From assembly GCF_000717175.1 (NCBI RefSeq), contig NZ_JNYD01000025.1:1-64000 (forward strand): a stretch of 64,000 nt of DNA, given 5' to 3'. Position 1 is the stretch's first letter. Every line of letters starts with the position of its first letter. Below, in pieces: positions 53,456 through 62,031 of the stretch. This stretch comes from Pseudonocardia autotrophica (lineage in GTDB: Bacteria > Actinomycetota > Actinomycetes > Mycobacteriales > Pseudonocardiaceae). A program made the position numbers and the translations under genes. Under the pieces are notes generated by a model. The model was not told the origin of the DNA. It did not search any database and saw only the letters and a list, made by a program, of their open reading frames with translations.

Positions 53456-54979
53456 CCGTCGGGCCTGTAGCGCTGGCGGGGTGTTTGCCGACGTCGTGGC
53501 GGGTGGTCGCGTGCTCGGTTACGGGAGCCGGGCGGGCGTCCGGGGCCTGGTCGGCCCTGTTTCGGTGCCCTGGCGGGACGCGTGGTCGTTGCGCGGAGGT
53601 GGCGAAACCCGCGTCGGATCCGCGCGGGGGTCAGCCGGCCCGGGTCGACGGGTTTCTCCCAGGGACGCCGCAGGTCGACCGCGAGGGGCCGGGCCAGACG
53701 CAGCTGGGTGTAGGCGCTGATGATCAGCCAGGTCCAGCGGTCCGCCGCGGCCGGGGTGCGGATCTTCGGCGCGGTCCAGCCCAGGGTCTGCTTGAACAGC
53801 CGGAAGGTGTGCTCGAGGTCGAAGCGGCGCAGGAACCCCTGCCACCGGTCCACATCCGCTGCCGTGGCGCCGGTGGCCGAGGACCACAGCCACACCGGTT
53901 TTGGGGCGTGATCACCAGGAAGACGCTGCACCTGCAGACAGATCAAGGTGCCGGCGACGACCGGCAACTCACCGGGGTGCTCGGCCCACACGCCGCGGTG
54001 AGTCAGCCGCGGGTAGAGCCCATCCCAGGCGGTGGCGACCGCCCGGCCGTAGCGGCTGGTGTCGGTGGCGGTGAGCTGCGCCGGTGTCCACCAGGTGTCG
54101 GGGGTCGGCCAGGGCGAAGTCCGGGCCGTGCCGCGGCGGGCGCCCGGTGGCGCGGGCAGCCCGCAGTGGGTGCGGGCCGCGTAGGACCCGATCGGAGCGG
54201 ATCCGGCCGAGCAGCTCGACCGGCAGATCCGCCAGCACGTAGGCGAGGCGGGTGATGTCGTAGCCGGCGTCGGCCACGATCAGGATCGGCGGGTCCCAGG
54301 GCCGCCACTGACCCGCCTGCTCGAGCCGGTCGACGACCTCACGCAACTGGGCGGCGGTCACCGCGGTGGCGTCCTGTCCCGGGCCGATCCGGACGGCGTC
54401 GAGTAGCGCGGTCCACGAGCTGCGGCCGGGTTCGAGGGCGGCGACGAACGAGTACGGCCAGCCCGGGACCATCTGCGCATTGCCTCTGCCGCGGCCATAG
54501 ACGTGGCAGAACGACCGGTCCGCGCTGGTCGGGGCGTCCGAACGCAGCCACGGCGACACATCAACCGCCAGCACAATCCGCCCGTCACGCGCCCGCGGGA
54601 CGGGTAGCCCGGCCAGTACCCGTCGCAGCCGCTGCGACTCGATCCCGCCCTGGGCCAGCGCGTCATACATCGCGCCGTGCCCGCGACGGTGCTCGGCCAC
54701 CAGGGTCAACTCCACCAGCGAGCGGACCGGACCGTCGGCGCACAGCACGGCATCGGTCAGCTCGAACAACGCGTCCGCTCGCGCCGTGCACGAGCGGTAG
54801 AACTCGTGCCGGAACCAGCCGAGATCCCCCCGCCGGGACGGGGTGTCGACCCACCCCTCGGACCGGACATGGGCCACACTGAGCACCACGGCCACCGCCT
54901 TCGTCTTCGAGCTCTGTGAGAGGAACCCGAAGAGGATTAAGCGGTGGCCGTTCCATGTCCCGAAGACACGCCGCACCAC
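53435..54979 (-). pseudogene. Frameshifted DDE transposase of the IS
   Basis: The N-terminal half is read in one frame (from 54979 or a later start), including ARADALFELTDAVLCADGPV, VAEHRRGHGA, LAVDVSPWLRSD, and DAGYD. The C-terminal half is in another frame, including RRFDLEHTFRLFKQTLGWT and a basic Pro/Arg tail. The frames meet at a run of five G (54100-54104), where removing one base restores a single protein of about 480 residues typical of this actinobacterial family. No stop codon is found before the left repeat. It is likely inactive unless frameshifting is programmed. Confidence 0.8.
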
Positions 54980-56268
54980 CAGTCAAAACGACCCTGACCA
55001 GAAGCCAGCAGGTTAAAGATCAAGCTGAGTTCCAGAAGGAGCTCGACTGGATCGACGCGTTCGTGCGCGAGCGCGTCCAGCCGCTGGACCACCTGCTCGG
55101 CAGCCAATGGAACATCCACGATCCCGAGTTCGTCCGGCTCGTCCGGCCGCTCCAGCAGGAGGTCAAGGACCGCGGGCTCTGGGCCTGCCATCTCGGCCCG
55201 GAGCTCGGCGGACGCGGGTACGGGCAACTCAAGCTGGCCCTGATGAACGAGAAGTTCGGTATGTCCCGCTTCGGGCCCATCGTCTTCGGCGCCCAGGCCC
55301 CGGACACCGGCAACTCCGAGATCCTCGCCCACTACGGCACCCCGGAGCAGAAGAAGCTGTGGTTGGAGCCGCTGCTGGCCAACGACGTCGTCTCCTGCTT
55401 CGCGATGACCGAGCCACAGGGCGGCGCCGATCCCCTGCAGATCCGCTCCACCGCCGTGCGCGACGGCGACGACTGGGTGATCAACGGCGAGAAGTGGTTC
55501 GCCTCCGAGGCCGCCACCGCCGCGTTTTACCTCATGATGGTGCAGACCGACGCCGAGGCGGAGAACCCGTACCGTCGGATGTCGATCTTCATCGTCCCCG
55601 CGGACACCCCTGGCATCGAGATCCTTCGCATGTACGGCTTCTACGGCGAGCCCGAGGACACCCACGCCCACCTGCGCCTGACCGACGTCCGGGTGCCCGC
55701 CGAGAACATGCTCGGCGAACCCGGTGACGGCTTCGTCGTGGCCCAGACCCGGCTCGGCGGCGGCCGCATGCACCACGCGATGCGCACCCTCGCCCAGGCC
55801 ACCCGCGCCTTCGAGATGATGTGCGAACGCGCCGTCTCCCGCACCACCAAGGGCGAACAGCTCGCCGCCAAGCAGATGGTCCAGGAGAAGATCGCCGACA
55901 GCTGGGTCCAGCTGCGCCAGTTCCGGCTGCTCATCCTCGAGACCGCCTGGCTCGCCGACCAGGGCAACGACTGGAAGGCAATCCGCAAGAACGTCTCCGC
56001 TGTCAAGGCCACCATGCCCGGCGTCCTCCACGACATCGCCTCCCGCGCCCTGCAGATCCACGGCTCGCTGGGCATCAGCCACGAGATGCCCTTCGCCGAG
56101 TGGGTCATCAACTCCTTCCACATCGGGCTCGCCGACGGCCCCACCGAGGTGCACAAGGTCGTCGTCGCCCGCGAGGTGCTCAAGGCCGTCGAACCCGCGA
56201 AGGAGATGTTTCCGGACTACCTGCGGCACAAGGAGACCGCGCGGGCGCGGGAGCTGTACGGGGCATGA
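54955..56268 (+). CDS. Acyl-CoA dehydrogenase with an IS-derived N-terminus
   Basis: An acyl-CoA dehydrogenase of the long ACAD10/11-like group. It has FVRERVQPLDHLLGSQWN near the N-terminus, CFAMTEPQGGADP for flavin binding, and a C-terminal ALQIHGSLGISHEMP. The IS right end (to 55026) replaces the first few native codons. An ATG inside the IS at 54955 reads in frame through the repeat and adds 24 residues. Oxidation of acyl-CoA is therefore possible if the IS provides transcription. The original start is absent from the left flank. Confidence 0.85.
   Translation: MSRRHAAPPVKTTLTRSQQVKDQAEFQKELDWIDAFVRERVQPLDHLLGSQWNIHDPEFVRLVRPLQQEVKDRGLWACHLGPELGGRGYGQLKLALMNEKFGMSRFGPIVFGAQAPDTGNSEILAHYGTPEQKKLWLEPLLANDVVSCFAMTEPQGGADPLQIRSTAVRDGDDWVINGEKWFASEAATAAFYLMMVQTDAEAENPYRRMSIFIVPADTPGIEILRMYGFYGEPEDTHAHLRLTDVRVPAENMLGEPGDGFVVAQTRLGGGRMHHAMRTLAQATRAFEMMCERAVSRTTKGEQLAAKQMVQEKIADSWVQLRQFRLLILETAWLADQGNDWKAIRKNVSAVKATMPGVLHDIASRALQIHGSLGISHEMPFAEWVINSFHIGLADGPTEVHKVVVAREVLKAVEPAKEMFPDYLRHKETARARELYGA
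55006..55026 (-). repeat. Right terminal inverted repeat of the IS
   Basis: The exact reverse complement of 53435-53455. It is translated as part of the chimeric acyl-CoA dehydrogenase frame. Confidence 0.85.
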
Positions 56269-56848
56269 GCGCGCTCCGCCGATCAGCCGGCAACGGCGGG
56301 GTGGCACAGGTCGACGGAGGGGGCCGCGGCCCGGTCGTGAGGCAGGTTCCGGCCCGCGGCGAGCAACCGGCGCACGGCCATGTGCTCGCACGGGCGGTCT
56401 ACCGAGTCGCCGCCGACGAGGTCCCCCTCCTCGAAACAGAACGAGGCGTCGATCCTCGAGTGTCTCTGCACGCCCTGGCCCGACGACCGCCTGCTCTCAC
56501 CCCGGTATGCGAGGTGTGAGCGGACTACGGGCAGGGGTGCCGTCCGCGGCGATCGTGGGGTCGGCGCCGGTCCGCTGGAGCCAGTACCACAGGGGCCCCG
56601 CATGATCTCCAGGCCCTCGGGGATGCCGCGGACCGTCGCACCCGGAGCGGATTCAGACAACAACTCGACGGCGTATCGAGCCAAGTCGCGGCGGACAACC
56701 ACTCGCCGGGTAACCGGGAGCGCCGGACGCGTAGGCGGCGCCGAAGGCCTCAACGGGTACTCGTCAAACAAAGCACATCGAGCTGACGTACTGACCGTGA
56801 GCGGTCGGGCTCGCGCGGCTCGGCGTGTGATCGGGAGCGGGCGGAGGG
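56269..56848. other. Intergenic region without a recognisable gene
   Basis: These 580 bases separate the acyl-CoA dehydrogenase from the convergent MHS transporter. Frames on the minus strand are open in places, but no family, start or ribosome-binding site could be supported. No operator of class A or B was seen. Confidence 0.5.
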
Positions 56849-58183
56849 TCACCGCGGCGCGCCGTGCAGGTCCCCGGTGGCCGCTGGGGGCTCTACCGTG
56901 GCCATTTCGACGTTCCGGGTGTCGCCCAGCCCGAGTGTGCACAGCGTGCTGATCAGCGCCAGGAACGCGAGGTAGAACCCGAGCGCGATGCTGCCGAATG
57001 CGTCGACGAGCAGTCCAGCGACCAGCGGCGTGATCGCGCCGCCGAGCACGCCGGCGAGGTTGTACGACAGGCCCGCACCGGTGTAGCGGTACTGCGCGCT
57101 GAACAGCTCGGGCAGCATCGCGCCGACCGGGCCGTAGGCGAAGCCCACCACGCCGAGGACGAGGCACAGGCCCAGGCCGAAGGCCCATGCCGTGCCGATG
57201 TCCAGCACCGGGAACGCGATGACGCCGACGACGATCGAGGCCAGGTTGCCCCACAGCACGAGCTTCTTGCGCCCTGCCCGGTCCGACCAGATCGCGCCGA
57301 CGATTGTTGTCGCCGCAAAGGCGAGTCCGCCAAGGATGCCCAGGGCGAGGACCGTGGTGCGCGGGTGCTTCAAAACGGAAGTGCCGTAGGTGGTCAGGTA
57401 GGTGACTCCGATGTAGAAGAAGCCGAACACCGTGGTCGTCATGAACGAGGCGAGGAGGATCTCGCGCGGCTGGCGGGTGATCACGTCGAGCACGGGCAGC
57501 TTGGCGATCGAGCCGGAGTTCTTGGCCGCCCTGAACGACTCGGTCTCCTCGATCTTCAGGCGGACGAACAGCCCCAGACCGACGAGCAGGATGCTGCCGA
57601 TGAAGGGCAGCCGCCAGCCCCAGCCGAGGAACGCCTCGTTGGACATTGTGAGGGCGGTGACCAGGAAGGTCGCACTGGACAGTGCGAACGCGACTGACGG
57701 ACCCAGCTGGGGGTAGAGCGCGTATTTGCCGCGCTTGGCCTTCGGGGCGTTCTCGGCGGCGAGCAGCGTCGCACCGGCCCACTCACCGCCCACGGCGAGA
57801 CCCTGCACGATGCGCAGGGCGACCAGCAGAATGGGCGCGAGGACGCCGATCGTGCCCGTGGAGGGGAGGATCCCGATTGCGACCGTGGACAGACCCATCA
57901 TGAGCAGGGTCGTGACCAGGGTGCGCTTGCGGCCGATCCGGTCGCCGTAGTGCCCGAACACGATGGAGCCGAACGGTCGGGCCACGAACGCGACACCGAA
58001 CGTCGCGAGCGCGAGAAGGGTGCCCTGAGCGGCCCCGAGCTCCGGGAAGAACACCTTGTTGAACACGAGCGCGGCGGCCGTACCGTAGACGAAGAAGTCA
58101 TAGAACTCGATCACCGTGCCGGTCATGCTCGCGAACGCGACACGGGCCATGGGATTGCGCTGCGCTGCGCTTGTCGAGGTCAT
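56849..58183 (-). CDS. MHS-family MFS metabolite:proton symporter, copy 2
   Basis: A 444-residue transporter of the metabolite:H+ symporter subgroup. Signatures are EFYDFFVYGTAAAL in helix 1, GDRIGRKRT in the 2-3 loop, VGGEWAG in helix 5 and DRAGRKK in the middle loop. It resembles copy 1 in layout. It is downstream of the CoA-ligase/DpgC-like cluster on the same strand, 90 bp after the small gene at 58274, and may import that pathway's acid. Confidence 0.88.
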   Translation of the reverse strand: MTSTSAAQRNPMARVAFASMTGTVIEFYDFFVYGTAAALVFNKVFFPELGAAQGTLLALATFGVAFVARPFGSIVFGHYGDRIGRKRTLVTTLLMMGLSTVAIGILPSTGTIGVLAPILLVALRIVQGLAVGGEWAGATLLAAENAPKAKRGKYALYPQLGPSVAFALSSATFLVTALTMSNEAFLGWGWRLPFIGSILLVGLGLFVRLKIEETESFRAAKNSGSIAKLPVLDVITRQPREILLASFMTTTVFGFFYIGVTYLTTYGTSVLKHPRTTVLALGILGGLAFAATTIVGAIWSDRAGRKKLVLWGNLASIVVGVIAFPVLDIGTAWAFGLGLCLVLGVVGFAYGPVGAMLPELFSAQYRYTGAGLSYNLAGVLGGAITPLVAGLLVDAFGSIALGFYLAFLALISTLCTLGLGDTRNVEMATVEPPAATGDLHGAPR

Positions 58184-58273
58184 GGTTCCCTTTCGAGGAG
58201 GGTCGAGCTGGACTGTGGGTGGAGCCGACTGCGGGTTCCCGGCGGCGTCGTGCCCCGGATCGGCGGGGTCGGA

Positions 58274-58594
58274 CTAGTCGACGTCGGTGTAGTGCCGCAC
58301 TACGGCGACGACCGGGAGGCCCGCACTCTCGTGGCGGATCACTGTGTCGCAGACGACCTGGTGATCTGTGTCGGCGGTCAGGGTGGACTCAGCCAGCAGG
58401 ACGGCGCCGGCTCCGGGTAGGGGCCCCAGAACGTCGATGACATACCGGGAGGTGCTGGACGCGCCTGGGGCCAGCACCGCCATGGTCGCCGTGTTGGTGA
58501 GGACCAAGAGATATCCGCTCAACACGATGCCGTCGTCGTCGAGCATCACACTCGTGACGGTCATCCTGGCCGAGGGCTTGTCAGTCTCGATCAT
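58274..58594 (-). CDS. Small hypothetical protein, possibly hotdog-like
   Basis: A 106-residue protein I do not recognise. It is acidic, with alternating hydrophobic strands such as IVLSGYLLVLTN and a C-terminal GLPVVAVVRHY, loosely like the sheet of hotdog thioesterases. ATG 58594 follows the acyl-CoA ligase stop by 4 bp, so it is probably cotranscribed. The function is unknown; a role as pathway accessory is an inference from position only. Confidence 0.55.
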   Translation of the reverse strand: MIETDKPSARMTVTSVMLDDDGIVLSGYLLVLTNTATMAVLAPGASSTSRYVIDVLGPLPGAGAVLLAESTLTADTDHQVVCDTVIRHESAGLPVVAVVRHYTDVD

Positions 58595-58598
58595 GCCG

Positions 58599-60260
58599 TC
58601 AGGCCTTCACCGGCGCGGGTAAGCCGATCTCCGGCCGGTTCTCGTCCTCCGGGCCGGCACTGCCGGTCAGCTCTTCGATGATGATCTGCCGCATGCGGAA
58701 CTTCTGGATCTTCCCGCTTGCGGTGGTGGGGAAGGTGTCCGTGAAGCGCCATAGCGCCGGGATCTTGGAGCGGCTGATCCGCCCTCGGCAGAACGAGGTC
58801 AGCTCGGTGGCGTCGAGCTGTGTTCCGTCCTTCGGTCGTACCCAGGCCATCACCTGCTCTCCGTAGCGCTCGTGCGGGACCCCGATCACGTGGGCGTCGC
58901 CGACGTTCGGGTGGCTGCGCAGGAGCTCCTCGACCTCTCGGGGGTAGATGTTTTCGCCCCCGCGGATGATCACGTCCTTGATGCGGCCGACGATCCGGAC
59001 CGTGCCCTGCTCGTCCATCACAGCCAGGTCACCGGTGCGCATCCATCCCGTGGAGCTGATGGCCTCGGCGGTCGCCTCGGCGTTCTCCCAGTAGCCGCGC
59101 ATGACGCTGTAGCCTCGGGTGCACTGCTCGCCGGGCGTTCCGATGGGCACGATCTGACCCGTCGCTGGGTCGGCGATCTTGACCTCGACGTGTGGGGTCG
59201 GCCTGCCGACTGTGTGGTCTCGGATTTCGGGAGGGTCCGAGGGCAACGTCTGGGTGGAGATCGGGGAGGTCTCCGTCATGCCGCACACCGTGGACAGGTC
59301 CGGGACGTGTAGGCGCGTGCGGATCGACTCGAGCAGGTCCGGGGGGCACGGCGCCCCGCCGATCAGTCCGGCTCGCAGCGAGCTCAGGTCGATGCGCTGC
59401 AGTTCGGGGTGCTCGAGCATCGCCAGGTACATCGTCGGCACTCCGTAGACGGCTGTGCACCGCTCGCTCGCGACGGCCTCCAGGGTGCAGAGCGCGTCGA
59501 AAGCGCCTCCTGGGAGGACGAGCGTGGCCCCGTGCGTGCTGGCCCCGAGGGTGCCGAGCACCATCCCGAAGCAGTGGAACAGCGGTACCGGCACGCAGAT
59601 GCGGTCCTGCTCGGTGAAGCCGGCCTGTGCGCCGATGAGGTAGCCGTTGTTGAGCAGGTTGTGGTGGGTCAGGGTGGCGCCCTTCGGGCGGCCCGTGGTG
59701 CCGGAGGTGTACTGGATCGCCACCGGGTCGTCGATGTGGACTCGGCGCTCGGCCTCGGCGACCGGACCGGGGTCTCCGGCCTCGAACTGCGCCCAGCCGT
59801 CTTCGAACACAACGGCCTCGCGCAGCTGCGGGCACTCCCCCGCGATCTCGGCGACGACCGCGGCGCAGTCGGTCTTGCGGTACCACGCGGAGTGGAACAA
59901 CACCGAGGTCCCCGAGTGCCGCAGGGTGTAGGCGAGCTCCGCGCTCTCGTAGGTCGGGTTGAGCGCGACGAGCACCGCGCCGATCCGCGCCGTGGCGAAC
60001 TGCAGGACGATCCACTCGTACCGGTTCGCCGCCCACACGCCGACTCGGTCGCCGTTGGCGACGCCCCGGGCCAGCAGCGCGCCCGCGATCCGCCCGGCGC
60101 GTTCCCACAGCTCGGCGTAGGTCGCGCGGACGCCGAGTGTCACGTCGACGAGCGCCGTGCGCTCGCCGCAGCGCTCGACGATCCGCCGCAGGTTCTCACC
60201 GATGGTCTCGCCGAGCAGTGGCAGGTCCGCCCGGCCGCAGGCGTAGGAGGGGAGGTTCAC
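58599..60260 (-). CDS. AMP-dependent acyl-CoA synthetase/ligase
   Basis: A 553-residue ANL-family ligase forming an acyl- or aryl-CoA with ATP. The P-loop YTSGTTGRPKG lies at 184-194, the hinge region RIKDVIIRGGENIYP follows, and the catalytic lysine is in ASGKIQK near the C-terminus. GTG 60260 has GGGAG upstream. It lies between a thioesterase and a small gene, in the same operon as the DpgC-like enzyme. It probably activates the arylacetic or similar acid acted on downstream. Confidence 0.88.
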   Translation of the reverse strand: MNLPSYACGRADLPLLGETIGENLRRIVERCGERTALVDVTLGVRATYAELWERAGRIAGALLARGVANGDRVGVWAANRYEWIVLQFATARIGAVLVALNPTYESAELAYTLRHSGTSVLFHSAWYRKTDCAAVVAEIAGECPQLREAVVFEDGWAQFEAGDPGPVAEAERRVHIDDPVAIQYTSGTTGRPKGATLTHHNLLNNGYLIGAQAGFTEQDRICVPVPLFHCFGMVLGTLGASTHGATLVLPGGAFDALCTLEAVASERCTAVYGVPTMYLAMLEHPELQRIDLSSLRAGLIGGAPCPPDLLESIRTRLHVPDLSTVCGMTETSPISTQTLPSDPPEIRDHTVGRPTPHVEVKIADPATGQIVPIGTPGEQCTRGYSVMRGYWENAEATAEAISSTGWMRTGDLAVMDEQGTVRIVGRIKDVIIRGGENIYPREVEELLRSHPNVGDAHVIGVPHERYGEQVMAWVRPKDGTQLDATELTSFCRGRISRSKIPALWRFTDTFPTTASGKIQKFRMRQIIIEELTGSAGPEDENRPEIGLPAPVKA

Positions 60261-60264
60261 CGGC

Positions 60265-60684
60265 TCACTCCCCGGCTGCGGTTGCGTGCCCGGCCTTCTG
60301 CGCCAGGCGGGCCCCGAAGTCGTCCTCGTCCACCACGAACCGCTCGTGGCGGCCGTGCGCGATGCGCTCGACGTCGTCGAACACCTCAATTCTCGTCGCG
60401 ACTCGGCGCCGGTCGACCTCGACCACGGTCGCTGTGGCCGTGACCAGTTGGCCGCGCAGTGTCGGGCGAACATGGACGATGTCGACGGTGGATCCGACCG
60501 AGCTCTGACCCGACGCCAGCAGCGGCTCGATCGCGATCATCGCGGCCTCCTCGAGGAGCCGTACGACCGATGGGGTCGCGAGGACGTCGTACCCGCCGCG
60601 GTGCACGCAGTCCCCGGCGTCGACTCGGTGTTCGATCGTGCCGGGCTTGAGGGCGGCGGGCACGGTGGTGTTCGGGGCGCTCAC
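60265..60684 (-). CDS. Thioesterase family protein (FlK-like hotdog)
   Basis: A 139-residue single-hotdog protein similar in layout to fluoroacetyl-CoA thioesterase FlK. It has ATPSVVRLLEEAAMIAI at the central helix, GSTVDIVHVRPTLRGQLV, and FVVDEDDF at the end. It would release acid from an acyl-CoA or clear a dead-end thioester. GTG 60684 overlaps the DpgC-like stop by 4 nt. Confidence 0.8.
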   Translation of the reverse strand: MSAPNTTVPAALKPGTIEHRVDAGDCVHRGGYDVLATPSVVRLLEEAAMIAIEPLLASGQSSVGSTVDIVHVRPTLRGQLVTATATVVEVDRRRVATRIEVFDDVERIAHGRHERFVVDEDDFGARLAQKAGHATAAGE

Positions 60685-62030
60685 TTCACACCACCGCGGC
60701 GCTTAGGGTCCCAGGCCAGCTCGAGATTACGGATGATCGCCGGCGAGTACATGCACTTGGCCTGGCCGATGGACAGGTTCGCCATGTAGGCGCGGAAGGT
60801 CTCCAGCGGCTCGGCGCCGACGCGGACCTGGGTGCGGTTGGCGTTGATGCCCACCGTACCGGTGGCGGTCAGCGCGTCCACGGCATTGGCGATGGCCGCC
60901 TGCATGCCCGCCTCGTCGACGACCAGGTCGTCGACGATCTGGCGGCCCTCGGGCGAGTCGACGTAGATGTCGCGGTTGAAGAAGATGCCCTGGCGGGCCA
61001 CCTTCTCGCCGACGAAGCGCGGCAGGCGCATGTTGCCGCAGCCGGGCAGGAAGCCCTCGCGGCGGGCCGGCAGGTTGACGTAGGCGCCGGAGCGGGCGAT
61101 GACCCGGTCCATGACCAGCAGGTACTGGCAGCCGCCGCCGATGGCGAAGGAGTCCACCGCCGCGATCCACGGCTTCTCGTGGCGGCGCTCCACGACCGAC
61201 ACCTCGCCGTTGCCGATCGAGTGCCCGCGGAACCACTTGTTGATCAGGCCCAGCTCCCGCTCGATGAAGAACTCGATGAGCGAGACCTCGCCGTGGTAGA
61301 GCCGGGTGAGGTTGACGCCCGCGTCGAATACCCGGCGGCCCAGATACTTCGGGTGCTGCGCCTCCGCGCCGCGCAGCAGCCCGACGTCGATCCGGTCGTC
61401 GAGCAGGATGAGGTCCGTGGCGATCTCCATCGCCCGGGTGGACTCGTCGTCCTCGGCGTTGAGGTACTTGTGGTGCTGGATGGTCAGGTGCCCGACGTTG
61501 CCCTTGCGCTCCACCAGGCTGGTGCCGAGGTCCACGCGGTCGGTGCGCCGCAGCTCGTCGAGCAGCTCGAGGGCCTCCGGCAGCGGCTGCGCCATGGCGT
61601 GCATGAGGTGGTAGCCGGCGACCGGGTTGTCGAGGACGCGGGAGATCAGGATGCCCTGGTCGTACTCCCAGCCCTCCTTGTGCTTCTGCGGGTGCGTGCG
61701 CTCCTCGGCGATCCGCTCCCGGGTGGGCACCAGGCCGGGAATCAGGCCTGCGGCGGCGTAGGCCAGCTCGGCCACCCGCAGCAGCCGGGTGCGGTTTTCG
61801 GTCAGGGTGTCGTACAGGGTCGCGACGTGCACCGCGAGGAAGTCCTCGCGGGCGGCGCGGCCACGGTCCAGGATCGCCGACGCCGCCGCGTCCTGCTCCT
61901 CGGTGCGATCCGCCTTGGCGGGCAGCTTCGCCAGCTCGGCGTCCAGGCCGGCGAACAGTTCCGAGACGAGCGCGGCGTCCTTGTCGAAATCGCGGGTCAG
62001 CTCGATCGGGCTGTGAGAGGTGTCGACCAT
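60681..62030 (-). CDS. DpgC-like enoyl-CoA hydratase-superfamily oxygenase
   Basis: A 449-residue crotonase-fold protein with a long N-terminal helical domain (about 1-180), the layout of DpgC. DpgC is a cofactor-independent dioxygenase that turns 3,5-dihydroxyphenylacetyl-CoA into the arylglyoxylate. Matching segments are HHKYLNAED (186-194), LYHGEVS, KPWIAAVDSFAIGGGCQ (oxyanion hole, 286-302) and NLPARREGFLPG. It is coupled to the thioesterase and preceded by a 2-oxoacid oxidoreductase, not by glycopeptide genes, so a degradative role is likely. Dioxygenase activity remains an inference. Confidence 0.75.
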   Translation of the reverse strand: MVDTSHSPIELTRDFDKDAALVSELFAGLDAELAKLPAKADRTEEQDAAASAILDRGRAAREDFLAVHVATLYDTLTENRTRLLRVAELAYAAAGLIPGLVPTRERIAEERTHPQKHKEGWEYDQGILISRVLDNPVAGYHLMHAMAQPLPEALELLDELRRTDRVDLGTSLVERKGNVGHLTIQHHKYLNAEDDESTRAMEIATDLILLDDRIDVGLLRGAEAQHPKYLGRRVFDAGVNLTRLYHGEVSLIEFFIERELGLINKWFRGHSIGNGEVSVVERRHEKPWIAAVDSFAIGGGCQYLLVMDRVIARSGAYVNLPARREGFLPGCGNMRLPRFVGEKVARQGIFFNRDIYVDSPEGRQIVDDLVVDEAGMQAAIANAVDALTATGTVGINANRTQVRVGAEPLETFRAYMANLSIGQAKCMYSPAIIRNLELAWDPKRRGGVK

Positions 62031-62031
62031 G

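Larger units (their letters stand above)
53435..55026. mobile_element. Insertion sequence with perfect 21-bp terminal inverted repeats
   Basis: A 1,592-bp element bounded by perfect 21-bp inverted repeats (53435-53455 and 55006-55026) that begin AGCTTGATC at the outer ends. It carries one minus-strand transposase with a frameshift. No target-site duplication is evident in the flanks (CTA on the left, GAG on the right). It is inserted at the 5' end of an acyl-CoA dehydrogenase gene. Confidence 0.85.

Noticed and set aside
60681..62030. Ordinary enoyl-CoA hydratase of beta-oxidation
   Set aside because: The protein is about 190 residues longer than simple hydratases and has the N-terminal helical domain and segments of DpgC.
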